From: Chryseobacterium gleum
GTDB lineage: Bacteria; Bacteroidota; Bacteroidia; Flavobacteriales_D; Crocinitomicaceae
Direction: 5' to 3'
Assembly (NCBI GenBank): GCA_945897805.1
Contig: CAMDFX010000001.1
Location: 248,001 to 312,000 of the forward strand
Length of the DNA: 64,000 bases
The position numbers and the translations under genes were made by a program. Shown here in pieces: positions 58,001 to 64,000 of this stretch. How positions within the stretch are numbered: the stretch's first letter is position 1; every line of letters starts with the position of its first letter. The notes under the pieces are model-generated. The model searched no databases, was not told the origin of the DNA, and saw nothing but the letters and a program-made list of their open reading frames with translations.

Positions 58001-58579
58001 ATCTTGAATGGCATTCAAACTTCCTTTTGAAAAATCGCCGTTTAGTTGGTCATAAGCGTATTTATTACCAGAAATTGTATCATTCCCATCTAATTGATTT
58101 CCATAAGTTTCGTGCCATGTCAAACCAACGCCACCAAAAATATATGGATCCCATCCTGAACGTTCTCTGATTCCATTGGCGTGAATCACTAATTCTAAAG
58201 CCAATCTGTGAACTTCTGTTTTATAATTCAATACAGAATAACCAATGCCATCTTTGTAATTGGTTGCTCCACTGCTCAATGCAAGATTTTCATTTTGAAA
58301 TCCAGTTGTATCAACATCTTGTCCATACCAATTTCCATATAAATATCTTCCACGTAAATCAAAACTGATTTTTTTGCCGTAATTGTAATTGAAAGATTTT
58401 CCAATCACGAGTCCAGCTCCCCAATTATTTTGGTTTTTGACATCTGTTGTTTGCCAGGTTGTACCAATATTTAGTCCCCAAAACCATTTAGAATCTTGTT
58501 CATAAACGAGTTTTCCTTGACCCAAAAGTTGAGTGCAAACAAATAAAAGGCCAAATGCGAGTGTAATAATTCTTTTCAT
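52085..58579 (-). CDS. Giant cell-envelope protein: OmpA-like barrel, nineteen Ig-like repeats and a Pro-Thr tail
   Basis: A 2164-residue exported protein. Residues 1-21 are a signal peptide ending in LLGQG. Residues about 22-275 form a probable eight-stranded outer-membrane barrel (WFWGLNIGTTWQ, FGGVGLTWHE, GFMPSLGFGLGYQVSPRFSLGLEHK, SFYLRFQVKNR). From residue 301 to 2116 nineteen repeats of 92-100 residues follow. The consensus starts PPxVTFTNP, then AxVLNVxxANQI, a VNG turn and GTNxxGTDxxTxIIY, reminiscent of Glucodextranase-B/Big Ig-like domains. Residues 2117-2164 are a Pro-Thr-Ala tail. No type A or B CTD is seen. It may be an adhesin, stalk or periplasm-spanning structure; this is inference. 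It is divergent from a T9SS gene pair. Confidence 0.82.
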   Translation of the reverse strand: MKRIITLAFGLLFVCTQLLGQGKLVYEQDSKWFWGLNIGTTWQTTDVKNQNNWGAGLVIGKSFNYNYGKKISFDLRGRYLYGNWYGQDVDTTGFQNENLALSSGATNYKDGIGYSVLNYKTEVHRLALELVIHANGIRERSGWDPYIFGGVGLTWHETYGNQLDGNDTISGNKYAYDQLNGDFSKGSLNAIQDESYETALDGTTKGILKVGFMPSLGFGLGYQVSPRFSLGLEHKTTFTRIDNFDGYADATSKRPNDMYHYTSFYLRFQVKNRHSYVEENPNSLQNLPNYENQTNQGSNQPPVVNFTNPSISGMTVSQPNFTIKADVKFVDGKQNITFRQNGINSQNYTYNAATDVLESNVVLVPGQNVYEITGVNAAGTDVESTIIIYNKVNEIAPPVVTFNNPPTSPYTITNPAFNLMATVLNVQQANQITMTVNGQSFQNFNFNPSNNVVTANLNLTMGTNIVTVKGTNTAGTDVESTTLIYNVINEQLPIVNFTNPAVSGTAVTQPNFTIRADVKFVDGKQNITFRQNGIYNGAFTYNLLTDRLESNVVLTRGQNVFEIIGTNAFGSDQETTIIIYNTTALLPPPVVTYTNPATSPHNTTSQTFPLTATVLNVQQSNQITMKVNGQTFTNFSFNANNNSVSANLNLAFGSNVVVTTGTNSAGTDSKTTTIIYRPGVIEQPPVVYFLDPQVSPYTTMNSTFLLKAEVLNVSGSQNVTFKQNGSVNQNFTFTSSTHDFQSSVVLAPGQNVFEIIGTNNAGTAQATTIIIYERQAPKPPIVTITNPSANPYTTENSTFALSATVLNVTAANQIAVTFNGQTMSNFTYVNANNSVSAYLSLIEGTNTISVRGTNNDGTDIKQTVIIYRKPVILPPPLVTFTAPNVDPYTTEIATYNISASVLNVANSSGVNVNVNGVNVTNFNFNPTSTALTFPISLIEGANMIVITGTNTVGSDSKTHTIIYRKPQTIVPPIVTFQDPILNPLTVFNQTYNVKARVQYVAGPQNIQLKINGLPSSNFTYSNSSEVMAFTTSLIVGANIIEITGTNTAGQDVKTTTIIFKMPDPMLPPTVTIANPATNPYASTVPSTPITATVLNVDGAENIQVMINGNAFNSFTYNSATKQLTFTMSLNEGSNSLVITAANNAGQASDNRTINYNKLVVQIPPFVTFINPSVGGTTVSTASYAVIANVINVDNVSQIAVQQNGLTVNPNSYTFNASSKEVLFNTSLNFGNNTFTVTGTNSAGTHSASTSIIYRAPIVACDKPVITFIAPATQSLEVAANTYAFSAQVDNIAAANQVQVFVNGAVQAIFGSYNATTKVFTQNIGLSEGQNTIEVVATNTCGVEKKNRMMIFKPVAAPCLAPIVQKLLPNLESTNTQETTIQIKASIINVANANEIVLKVNGISTAANYDLATKELSATVALIMGTNTIEIQVSNDCGSARTSWTVNRSECKKPVIVLNSSTSANNSSTFAQAFGLNASITGLTQGSTITVTQNGKQINFVFNQQTSTLILDRPLDPGANVFVITATNECGTTSMTITVTKTKDPNAVPPKINITNPATTPYNTEIGAMNIQVSTQFVTAASQVSITVNGVPTNFNFNASNGTITFNQTFVEGNNVIIATAVNNYGSATDTKTVIYKKKVIPAPVITITSPTNCPTTIAPGIVTITGFVTNINNLSEVTFTINGKPITNVNPVLSNGNLNFSFTVNIGEGSNSVNFQINAANAGGSDSESCQINVKTPCLAPTVQRVLPNIEASNTQETSIQIKAILNNVANANEITVKVNGNAIAANYNSATKELTAAVNLQMGVNSVEVIVSNSCGTAKTNWTVTRKECVKPVIVINSTTAPNKSSTFAQVFGLSATVSGLSQGSTITITQNGKSINYAFNQQNGKLTLDRPLDMGTNTFVITATNACGTATNTITIIKTADPNAVPPKINITNPPTTPYNTENGSMNIQVATQFVTAANQVSITVNGSAVNFNYNASNGIITFNQNFINGNNVIVATASNGYGTDSDTKTVIYKIKIIPASQIFITSPAACPAQYSPGPITVTGNVTNVINANEVTFKANGNTIPNVSTALNNGILTFSFTINIGDGNNLINLVITATNSGGTDTKKCEFSLIPVGRPGSPGSPGTPNPNIKPKTLTPTPTPTPAPTPTPAPRPTTRPIIKP
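52088..52231 (-). repeat. Low-complexity Pro-Thr-Ala tail with 18-bp tandem duplication
   Basis: The C-terminal 48 codons encode Gly-Ser-Pro triplets and Pro-Thr/Ala-Pro dipeptides. At DNA level, 52119-52136 and 52137-52154 are an identical 18-bp unit (GGCGCTGGTGTTGGCGTT on the + strand), followed by a partial third copy; another 9-bp unit GGACTCCCT is repeated just upstream. All units are multiples of 3, so copy changes stay in frame. Confidence 0.85.
52232..53359 (-). repeat. Repeat block II of the giant protein (repeats 16-19, residues 1741-2116)
   Basis: Four repeats beginning PTVQRVLPN, PVIVINSTT, PPKINITNP and SQIFITSP. They match block I member for member. Shared landmarks include TFAQ.FGL, LDRPLD.G, TPYNTE.G, QFVTAA.QVSITVNG and the DPNAV linker. 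Confidence 0.85.
53360..54499 (-). repeat. Repeat block I of the giant protein (repeats 12-15, residues 1361-1740)
   Basis: Four consecutive Ig-like repeats that begin PIVQKLLPN, PVIVLNSST, PPKINITNP and PVITITSP. The same order recurs in the adjacent block II, showing a segmental tandem duplication of about 1.14 kb. Confidence 0.85.
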
Positions 58580-58735
58580 ATCACGTTATTTTTGATTAGT
58601 CGACCAAAATCGATAATTATGCCAAAATTCATAAAAATATGGCTATTAACAGCTATTTTAGTTCAAAATCTTATTTTTTGTTAATTTCTGTCACGATAAA
58701 ATTGTTTACTTTTACCGAAAATAAAGGGCTTAAGA

Positions 58736-60031
58736 ATGTTTCGAATCTTAATTGTTAATCTTTCGTTAATAGTGTTTTGCATGCTTTCAAAAGGAAGTTT
58801 TACGCAAGCTATTTACAATAATTGCAGTGATGCGCTCTACCTTTGTCCGCTTGTGGTTGAGAATGTCACCAACTATGATGCTACAAAAACGCTTTGCGCG
58901 GGCTGTGAAGATGATTTTAACTACTGTTTCTCACCAACCAATTCTATTTGGATGAGATTTGAAACCAACGCTTTGGGTGGAAATGTGAACGTCAATTTTA
59001 ACAATGTAACCGCTGAAATTGCACCAAATCAAGGCACTGAATTGCAAGCAACAATTATCCAAGCTATAGCGCCATGTGATGCTTCAACTTACACACAAAT
59101 AGGAAGTTGTGAGTTTGCCGCTGCTGGAAATTTTGTTTTGACTGCAACTGGTCTTTTGCCAAATAATTCCTACTATATTGTTGTGAACGGCGCAACAAAT
59201 GCACCTGCAACACTTCCTGCACAAGCAACCATGGATATTTCGGTTTCTGGCAGCGGTGTAGAAAGAATTCCTCCGGGATTGGCTTTGTCTGTTCCTAGCA
59301 GTTTGATTTGCGCAGGCGAAACGCAGCTTTTCTCGGCTTATGCAGGTGATTGCCCTGACACAACTGATTATCAATGGTATATAAATGATCAATTGGTAGC
59401 GGTTACTCAAACCAATGATTTTGAAACTTCCGCTTTGCAAAATGGAGATGTTTTATCAGTGAGAACAACTTGTTTTGAATATTGTATTGTAGAAATTTCA
59501 GATAGTTCGGCGCCTTTTACGGTAGTGAAAATTGCAGTTGATGCAGGTCCTGATTATACAATCAACGCGGGTGGTTCTGTTTTACTTTTAGGCGCTACCA
59601 CCGAGACTTCTTATTTTTGGACTCCAAGTTTTACATTGAGTAATCCTGCTATTTTGAATCCAATTGCACAACCAGATGAAACGACATATTATTTCCTTTC
59701 GGCTACCAATGGCGCTTGCACTGTAACAGATGAAACTGTTGTTTATGTAAATAATAAGTTGTCGATAACCAACACTTTTACACCAAATGGTGATGGTTTT
59801 AATGACACATGGGAAATTCCTTCTTTGGAGCAGTATTCAAATTGTTTTGTCGAAATTTACGACCGTTGGGGGCAATCCATTTTTCAAACTACGGGTTACA
59901 ATGCCAAAAAAGCTTGGGACGGAAAATACAAAGGAAAATTGCTGGAAGCAGGAGTTTATTTCTATGTGATTGAAGTGCGCGATTCAGATTTCACAGAACC
60001 AATAAGAGGTTCCTTAACAATGATTCGATGA
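58736..60031 (+). CDS. Secreted surface protein with type IX secretion type B sorting domain (gliding motility-associated C-terminal domain)
   Basis: A 431-residue exported protein. Signal peptide residues 1-25 (LIVNLSLIVFCMLSKGSFTQA) precede a cysteine-containing N-terminal part (NNCSDALYLCPL, CAGCEDDFNYC) of about 160 residues and an Ig/PKD-like middle (about 175-340). The C-terminal 85 residues are the type B CTD: NTFTPNGDGFNDTWEIP, VEIYDRWGQSIFQT, WDGKYKGKLLEAGVYFYVIEV and a final RGSLTMIR. Such CTDs direct export by the type IX system and attachment at the surface. The stop overlaps the start of the PorP/SprF gene by 4 bp, a known pairing in this phylum. Confidence 0.9.
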   Translation: MFRILIVNLSLIVFCMLSKGSFTQAIYNNCSDALYLCPLVVENVTNYDATKTLCAGCEDDFNYCFSPTNSIWMRFETNALGGNVNVNFNNVTAEIAPNQGTELQATIIQAIAPCDASTYTQIGSCEFAAAGNFVLTATGLLPNNSYYIVVNGATNAPATLPAQATMDISVSGSGVERIPPGLALSVPSSLICAGETQLFSAYAGDCPDTTDYQWYINDQLVAVTQTNDFETSALQNGDVLSVRTTCFEYCIVEISDSSAPFTVVKIAVDAGPDYTINAGGSVLLLGATTETSYFWTPSFTLSNPAILNPIAQPDETTYYFLSATNGACTVTDETVVYVNNKLSITNTFTPNGDGFNDTWEIPSLEQYSNCFVEIYDRWGQSIFQTTGYNAKKAWDGKYKGKLLEAGVYFYVIEVRDSDFTEPIRGSLTMIR

Positions 60032-60954
60032 GATTTTTAGTTGTATTAACATGCATTATCTGTTTGGGTTTTAAAGCAAATTCTCAGCAAATCGCCCAAT
60101 ATTCTCAATGGTTTTGGAATCAATTGGCGATTAATCCAGCGCATTCAGGAATCAAAACTTGTACAGAAATTAAAACAATTTACAGAACACAATGGCTTGG
60201 TTTAGAGGGTGCGCCTTCGAGCGGTGCATTTACCTTTTCGGTTCCACTTTATGCAAAAAGAAAAAGATATTTGAGTGGAAGACAAGGATTGGGAATTAAA
60301 TTTGACAGAGATCAATTTGGACCTTTCACTGCTTTTAGATTTAATGTCAGTTATGCTGGTCATTTCAATTTTTCAAAAGACACGAGACTTTCAATCGGAA
60401 TTGCTGCAGGAATTCAACAATTTAATTTCGACAAAGGAAAATCAACTACTTTGGTGTCAGATCCATTAATTGGCGAAAGCAACTCTTTTATATCGCCAGA
60501 TGCCTCGGTGGGTTTTTGGTGGAATGGAAAAAATTATTACGCAGGCTTGGTTTTGAGTCAGTTAACCAAAAGTCGTTGGCAAGGAATTTCAAATGATTCA
60601 AGATTTAATTTTCACACGATTTTAAATGGTGGTTATCGCTGGCAAATTCAAGAAGGTTTGACTTTATTGCCTTCAGCGATATTAAGAATTCCGCCCAAAG
60701 GACCAGTTTCTGCTGATTTAGTTGTTTTGGTAGATTTAAGAAATCAGTTTGGTATTGGCTTAGGATACAGAAACACAGACGCTGTCATGGCCTTCTTAAA
60801 TTTTAAGTTGAAAGAGCAATTTGCCATTGGCTATTCATTTGAATATGTGACTTCAAGTCTCGGAAGAAATCAATATTTCACCCATGAACTTTCATTGAGT
60901 TTTAGTTCTTGTAGGACAGAGAACACCAACAAAACCAGTTGCCCCTTATTTTGA
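60028..60954 (+). CDS. PorP/SprF-family type IX secretion outer-membrane protein
   Basis: A 308-residue outer-membrane protein. Signal peptide (MRFLVVLTCIICLGFKANSQ) then the family start QIAQYSQWFWNQLAINPAHSG. It continues with beta-barrel strands (GLGIKFDRDQFGPFTAFRFNVSYAGHFNF, GFWWNGKNYYAGLVLSQLTKS, FGIGLGYRNTDAVMAFLNFKL) to near the C-terminus. PorP/SprF proteins help the type IX machinery handle partner proteins carrying type B CTDs. Its overlap with such a gene makes the pair a likely secretion module. Confidence 0.92.
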   Translation: MRFLVVLTCIICLGFKANSQQIAQYSQWFWNQLAINPAHSGIKTCTEIKTIYRTQWLGLEGAPSSGAFTFSVPLYAKRKRYLSGRQGLGIKFDRDQFGPFTAFRFNVSYAGHFNFSKDTRLSIGIAAGIQQFNFDKGKSTTLVSDPLIGESNSFISPDASVGFWWNGKNYYAGLVLSQLTKSRWQGISNDSRFNFHTILNGGYRWQIQEGLTLLPSAILRIPPKGPVSADLVVLVDLRNQFGIGLGYRNTDAVMAFLNFKLKEQFAIGYSFEYVTSSLGRNQYFTHELSLSFSSCRTENTNKTSCPLF

Positions 60955-61156
60955 TTTACAGCAAAAATTCAGCTGAAGATTGAAGATTAAAGATTGTTTT
61001 ATCTCGATCAAAAAAGTTTTTATCAAATTTTACTTGTTTAAAACTCCTTGAATATAAGGTAAATTGCAGGTTACTTATTGCGATATTTGTTAATGATAAG
61101 GTTGAATCTGATTTTCAATTTTCAAATTCACATCAATACTATTCAAAGCAATCGAC

Positions 61157-62122
61157 ATGAAATTACCTGTTTTATATTTTAGTGCATTTTTAGGACTTTT
61201 AGCAGCTTGCGTTCCCGCTAAGAAATACAATGATTTGGTTGAGCGTGAAAAACTTTGCAGTGAGGAATTGGCTGCTTTTAAAAACAATTCAATCACCAAT
61301 GAAGGAAAAGCCAAAGACATCGAGACCCGATACAATGTACTGTTGAATGAAGTAACAGCTTTGCGGTCTGACACTAGTAAATTAGGGCAAAATCACAGAA
61401 TGGTTCAGGCGCAATATGACAAAATGGTTTTGCAAAATTTGGCTTATGAAAAGCGTTTGGAAGAAGAACGAAAAAAAGGCGCCAAAGAAACTGGAGCTTT
61501 ACAATCTGATTTAGAAGGTAAAAACGATGAACTACAGCGTAAACAAGAAGTGCTGAATCAATTGGAAAACGAATTAAAATCCAAACAACAATTGTTAGAA
61601 GACCGAGAAAAGCGCGTGAATGAATTGGAAGAAATGATGCAACGCAAAGACGAAGCGGTGAAAGCATTGAAAAACAAAGTGGCCGGAGCGCTGCGCGGAT
61701 TTGAAAATAAAGGATTGACAGTTGAGGAGAAAAACGGTAAAATCTATGTCAGTCTTGAAGCCAAATTACTTTTCACTTCAGGAAGTACAACAGTAGAAGC
61801 TGAGGGAAAAAAAGCGATTATCGAATTAGCCAAAGTCCTAGAAAAAGAAGTTGATTTGGAAGTAATCGTTGAAGGTCATACAGATACAGATAAATTAGTA
61901 GCTGTAGCGCATCCAAAATCAAACTGGGAATTATCGGTTTTGAGAGCAACTGCAGTAGTTGAAATAATGACAACAAACACGAAAGTTAGTCCAGCAATTC
62001 TGATGGCTGCCGGAAGATCCGAATTTCACCCAGTTGATCCAGCGGACAAAGCGAAAAACAGAAGAATCGAAGTAATCATTTCTCCAAATTTGAATGCTTT
62101 GTTTGAATTGATTAATAAATAG
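61157..62122 (+). CDS. OmpA-family lipoprotein with coiled coil
   Basis: A 321-residue envelope protein. The lipobox LLAAC places the lipidated Cys at residue 18. Residues about 25-175 are a long charged coiled coil. Residues about 205-310 are the OmpA/Pal peptidoglycan-binding domain: LLFTSGSTTVEAEGKKAI, VIVEGHTDTD, NWELSVLRATAV (the diaminopimelate-contacting Asp/Arg positions lie in NWELSVLRA) and KNRRIEVIISPN. It bridges the outer membrane and peptidoglycan. Located 202 bp after the PorP/SprF gene with no clear promoter, it may belong to the same surface locus or be independent. Confidence 0.88.
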   Translation: MKLPVLYFSAFLGLLAACVPAKKYNDLVEREKLCSEELAAFKNNSITNEGKAKDIETRYNVLLNEVTALRSDTSKLGQNHRMVQAQYDKMVLQNLAYEKRLEEERKKGAKETGALQSDLEGKNDELQRKQEVLNQLENELKSKQQLLEDREKRVNELEEMMQRKDEAVKALKNKVAGALRGFENKGLTVEEKNGKIYVSLEAKLLFTSGSTTVEAEGKKAIIELAKVLEKEVDLEVIVEGHTDTDKLVAVAHPKSNWELSVLRATAVVEIMTTNTKVSPAILMAAGRSEFHPVDPADKAKNRRIEVIISPNLNALFELINK

Positions 62123-62164
62123 CAAGAAAATTTTCAGTGATAATAAGAAAAGCTTTTCGTACTC

Positions 62165-62500
62165 TTATTTCCCCATTCCATGCGGCTGACAGCACAACGG
62201 CAACGCTTTCTGCGCGTCCACATTAGCTTTCACATCATCCGCATCATATCCTATCTCTGAAACAATTTGCTTGATTTGCTCAAGTGTGATTTTCGCCGGC
62301 TTAAATTTTACCGTTAAATCTTTTGTCTTAAAATCTAATTCAGAAAAAACGATTCCTTTCGTATAATTCAATTTCGATTCGATGCGCTCTTTGCAATCTC
62401 CACATTCCGCAGAAGTTTTAATCGTCACCAATTGCGTTTTCGCCTCTTGCTTAAAGCCAAATGCCAAAAAGGCGATACATATTATTAAGATAGTTTTCAT
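62165..62500 (-). CDS. Exported heavy-metal-associated (HMA) domain protein
   Basis: A 111-residue protein with a signal peptide (MKTILIICIAFLAFGFKQEAK) and an HMA ferredoxin-like domain (residues about 24-92) whose metal site is AECGDCKERIESKL (Cys-x-x-Cys). The C-terminus adds LPLCCQPHGMGK, with two more cysteines and a histidine that could bind metal. It probably carries copper or a similar ion in the periplasm. Its start is 22 bp after the stop of the TonB-dependent receptor, so the two are one operon, and metal transport by the receptor is a reasonable inference. Confidence 0.85.
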   Translation of the reverse strand: MKTILIICIAFLAFGFKQEAKTQLVTIKTSAECGDCKERIESKLNYTKGIVFSELDFKTKDLTVKFKPAKITLEQIKQIVSEIGYDADDVKANVDAQKALPLCCQPHGMGK

Positions 62501-62522
62501 ATTTTCTATTTATTTATTTTTT

Positions 62523-64000
62523 TTAAAAATTGAACTTGTCGAAGTTTAAATTGAGTCTGTCGATGAAAGCTGAGCCTGTCGATGAAAGCTGAGCCTGTCG
62601 AAGCTTGAATCTCACCCCAACATAAACATTTACCCCTTGAATCGGCGCCCAAACTCTCGTTGCATCAAAATACGAACCAAAAGGATTTTGCGGATCAATC
62701 AAAGCGTTTTTTTGTTTGTAATTCGTCAAATTTTCGCCTCCGATGTAAAAATCCCATTTTTTGAAAACGTGCGTTATTTGAGCGTTAAAAATAGGATAAA
62801 CTTTCGACATATTGTCTATTGAATGTCCCGCCACTGGATCATGAACCATGTGCAACCTGCTTTTTCCGTAAACTGAAAGTGTAGCGTCATATTCCCAACG
62901 CCTGTTTCTTGTTTTGTATGCCAAATTTACAAAGCCTCGTTGCGTTGGAATCATCACTTGCTGTTGCATTTTTCCTCCATATTCGGCTTTTACATCTAAA
63001 TATTTGTAGGCCAAACGGACATCAAAACGTGGCAAAACTGGTAAACTAACTTCAGTTTGAAAACTATTAGAATAAGATTTTCCTGTCAAATTGCTAAAGT
63101 AAAAATTATTCATGTCGATATCTCGATCTACAATCAATTGGTTTTCGAAAAAAGTATGGTAAAAATCGATGCTGATATTGGCTTTTCTTTTAAAAAATTT
63201 GAATTCTTGCACAATTGAACCGCCTAAATTCCAGGAAACTTCCGCTTGGATATTTTTTTCAATCACCCAATTTCTCGACGTTGCTAACAAACTGATATTG
63301 TCAATGATTACATTTGGAACTCTGAATCCGCGCCCTGCTGTGAAACGTAAATCCAACTTTTCTGTCACGCTAAATTTCCCATGAAAACGGGGAGAAAATT
63401 GGAAACCGTATAAATTGTGGTAATCACCGCGCGCACCCAAAACGCCTGTGAAACGCAATCCTTTGTAGGTGTATTCTGCAAAGGCGCCCGGAACATATTC
63501 AACTCTTGGTAAAGTGAGCGAATCTAATTTTTGGGTCAAATCGACAAATACAAAGCTTAATCCACCTTTGATTCCATGATTGGTGTTTCCTATAATACCG
63601 TCGAAAATTGCATTGATGTAACCTCGTTTTTCCTCGCCATCAAAGACCCGTTTTCCAAATTGTGCATGGGTAGTTTGGTATTTTAAATTGTAAATAATTC
63701 CAATAGATTGATATGGTTTTTTCTCAAACAAAAATCCAGTTTTGGCAAACAAATCAATGTGCTTATTTTCAATAGTCACACCGTATAAATTATTGGTTTT
63801 TTGGGCTGAAAACCCTGTCTGTCCGCCTTCTTTGGATTCGTAATAGGCATTCATGCCCAATTGTGCTTCCATGTGTTTTCCATTGTAATTCCAACGATTT
63901 AGAAAAGCAGCATTTTTTGACATTGGAATATCTCTGAAACCATCTTTGTTGTTGTCCACTTCTGAAAACAAGCCAGATGCGTGACCAAAAAGTCCAGTTT
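62523..64000 (-). CDS. TonB-dependent outer-membrane receptor, 3' part (5' end beyond the window)
   Basis: At least 491 residues of the C-terminal beta-barrel; the frame stays open to base 64000 (TGLFGHASGLFSEVDNNKDGF at its start in this window). Barrel strand patterns include FSPRFHGKFSVTEKLDLRFTAGRGFRVPN, DVRLAYKYLDVKAEYGGK and GGENLTNYKQKNALIDPQNPFGSYFD. The natural end appears to be VNVYVGVRFKL. After it, about 25 residues are encoded by a short interspersed repeat (62531-62603), although the final residue is still Phe. Its partner downstream is an HMA protein, so the cargo may be a metal complex, most likely copper. Confidence 0.9.
   Translation of the reverse strand, partial: TGLFGHASGLFSEVDNNKDGFRDIPMSKNAAFLNRWNYNGKHMEAQLGMNAYYESKEGGQTGFSAQKTNNLYGVTIENKHIDLFAKTGFLFEKKPYQSIGIIYNLKYQTTHAQFGKRVFDGEEKRGYINAIFDGIIGNTNHGIKGGLSFVFVDLTQKLDSLTLPRVEYVPGAFAEYTYKGLRFTGVLGARGDYHNLYGFQFSPRFHGKFSVTEKLDLRFTAGRGFRVPNVIIDNISLLATSRNWVIEKNIQAEVSWNLGGSIVQEFKFFKRKANISIDFYHTFFENQLIVDRDIDMNNFYFSNLTGKSYSNSFQTEVSLPVLPRFDVRLAYKYLDVKAEYGGKMQQQVMIPTQRGFVNLAYKTRNRRWEYDATLSVYGKSRLHMVHDPVAGHSIDNMSKVYPIFNAQITHVFKKWDFYIGGENLTNYKQKNALIDPQNPFGSYFDATRVWAPIQGVNVYVGVRFKLRQAQLSSTGSAFIDRLNLNFDKFNF
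62531..62603. repeat. Four tandem copies of a TGAGCCTGTCGAAG-type repeat inside the TonB receptor gene
   Basis: Copies at 62531-62544, 62552-62565, 62571-62584 and 62590-62603 (TGAACTTGTCGAAG, TGAGTCTGTCGATG, TGAGCCTGTCGATG, TGAGCCTGTCGAAG), spaced 19-21 bp. The sequence is of a kind I associate with scattered repeats in Bacteroidota genomes (recollection, not a search). The reverse strand codes for the last residues of the receptor. Confidence 0.8.

Noticed and set aside
52085-58579. CRISPR-like or satellite array
   Set aside because: The periodicity of about 288 bp is codon-based protein repetition with diverged DNA; there are no short identical repeats with unique spacers. No CRISPR array exists elsewhere in the window.

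Overview
The window is a low-GC chromosomal segment from a member of the Bacteroidota, most likely Flavobacteriales. I would guess the Crocinitomicaceae/Fluviicola neighbourhood, but that is a guess. The evidence is: (i) the gene order rpsU - xer recombinase - hpf - tRNAs - tuf - tRNA-Trp - secE - nusG - rplKAJL - rpoB - rpoC - DUF3467 gene, typical of the phylum; (ii) promoters of the Bacteroidota form TTG-N19-TAnnTTTG; (iii) type IX secretion hallmarks (a type B sorting domain protein and a PorP/SprF protein); (iv) a TonB-dependent receptor; and (v) very few Shine-Dalgarno sequences. There is no rRNA operon, CRISPR array, prophage or complete insertion sequence.

Layout. 0-9 kb: a helix-turn-helix regulator, a secreted CsgG-like/barrel protein, two APC amino-acid permeases in tandem, a roughly 400-bp repeat element with terminal inverted repeats (5769-6169), a helix-hairpin-helix protein, apt and an acyl-CoA dehydrogenase. 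9-24 kb: the translation/transcription core block, with five tRNA genes, several intrinsic terminators, a structured leader before rplK and an attenuator-like hairpin before rpoB. 24-26.5 kb: a coiled-coil protein, zapA and RNase Y. 26.5-36 kb: an eight-gene surface polysaccharide cluster (two flippases, a polymerase-like protein, two glycosyltransferases, an O-antigen-ligase-like protein, a PLP aminotransferase and a PglC-type priming transferase), closed by a bidirectional terminator shared with convergent ahcY. 36-44 kb: housekeeping genes (ahcY, DEAD-box helicase, rlmB, a family 39 glycosyltransferase, a HAD nucleotidase, upp). 44-52 kb: a large DUF2339 membrane protein, then a three-gene group of secreted phosphatase-like protein, an unusual propeller-barrel fusion and an M20 amidohydrolase.

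The most striking region is 52-62 kb. A 2164-residue minus-strand protein combines a signal peptide, an OmpA-like barrel, nineteen Ig-like repeats of about 96 residues and a Pro-Thr tail. The repeats show two levels of block duplication, and cysteines appear only in the distal half. Divergent from it lie a type B CTD surface protein overlapping by 4 bp with a PorP/SprF gene, then an OmpA-family lipoprotein. I infer a type IX secretion / cell-surface structure locus; this is the best candidate here for an under-described system. The window ends in a heavy-metal-domain protein and the 3' part of a TonB-dependent receptor whose C-terminus is written by an invading short repeat.

All functional calls rest on motif recognition and context only; no database search was run.
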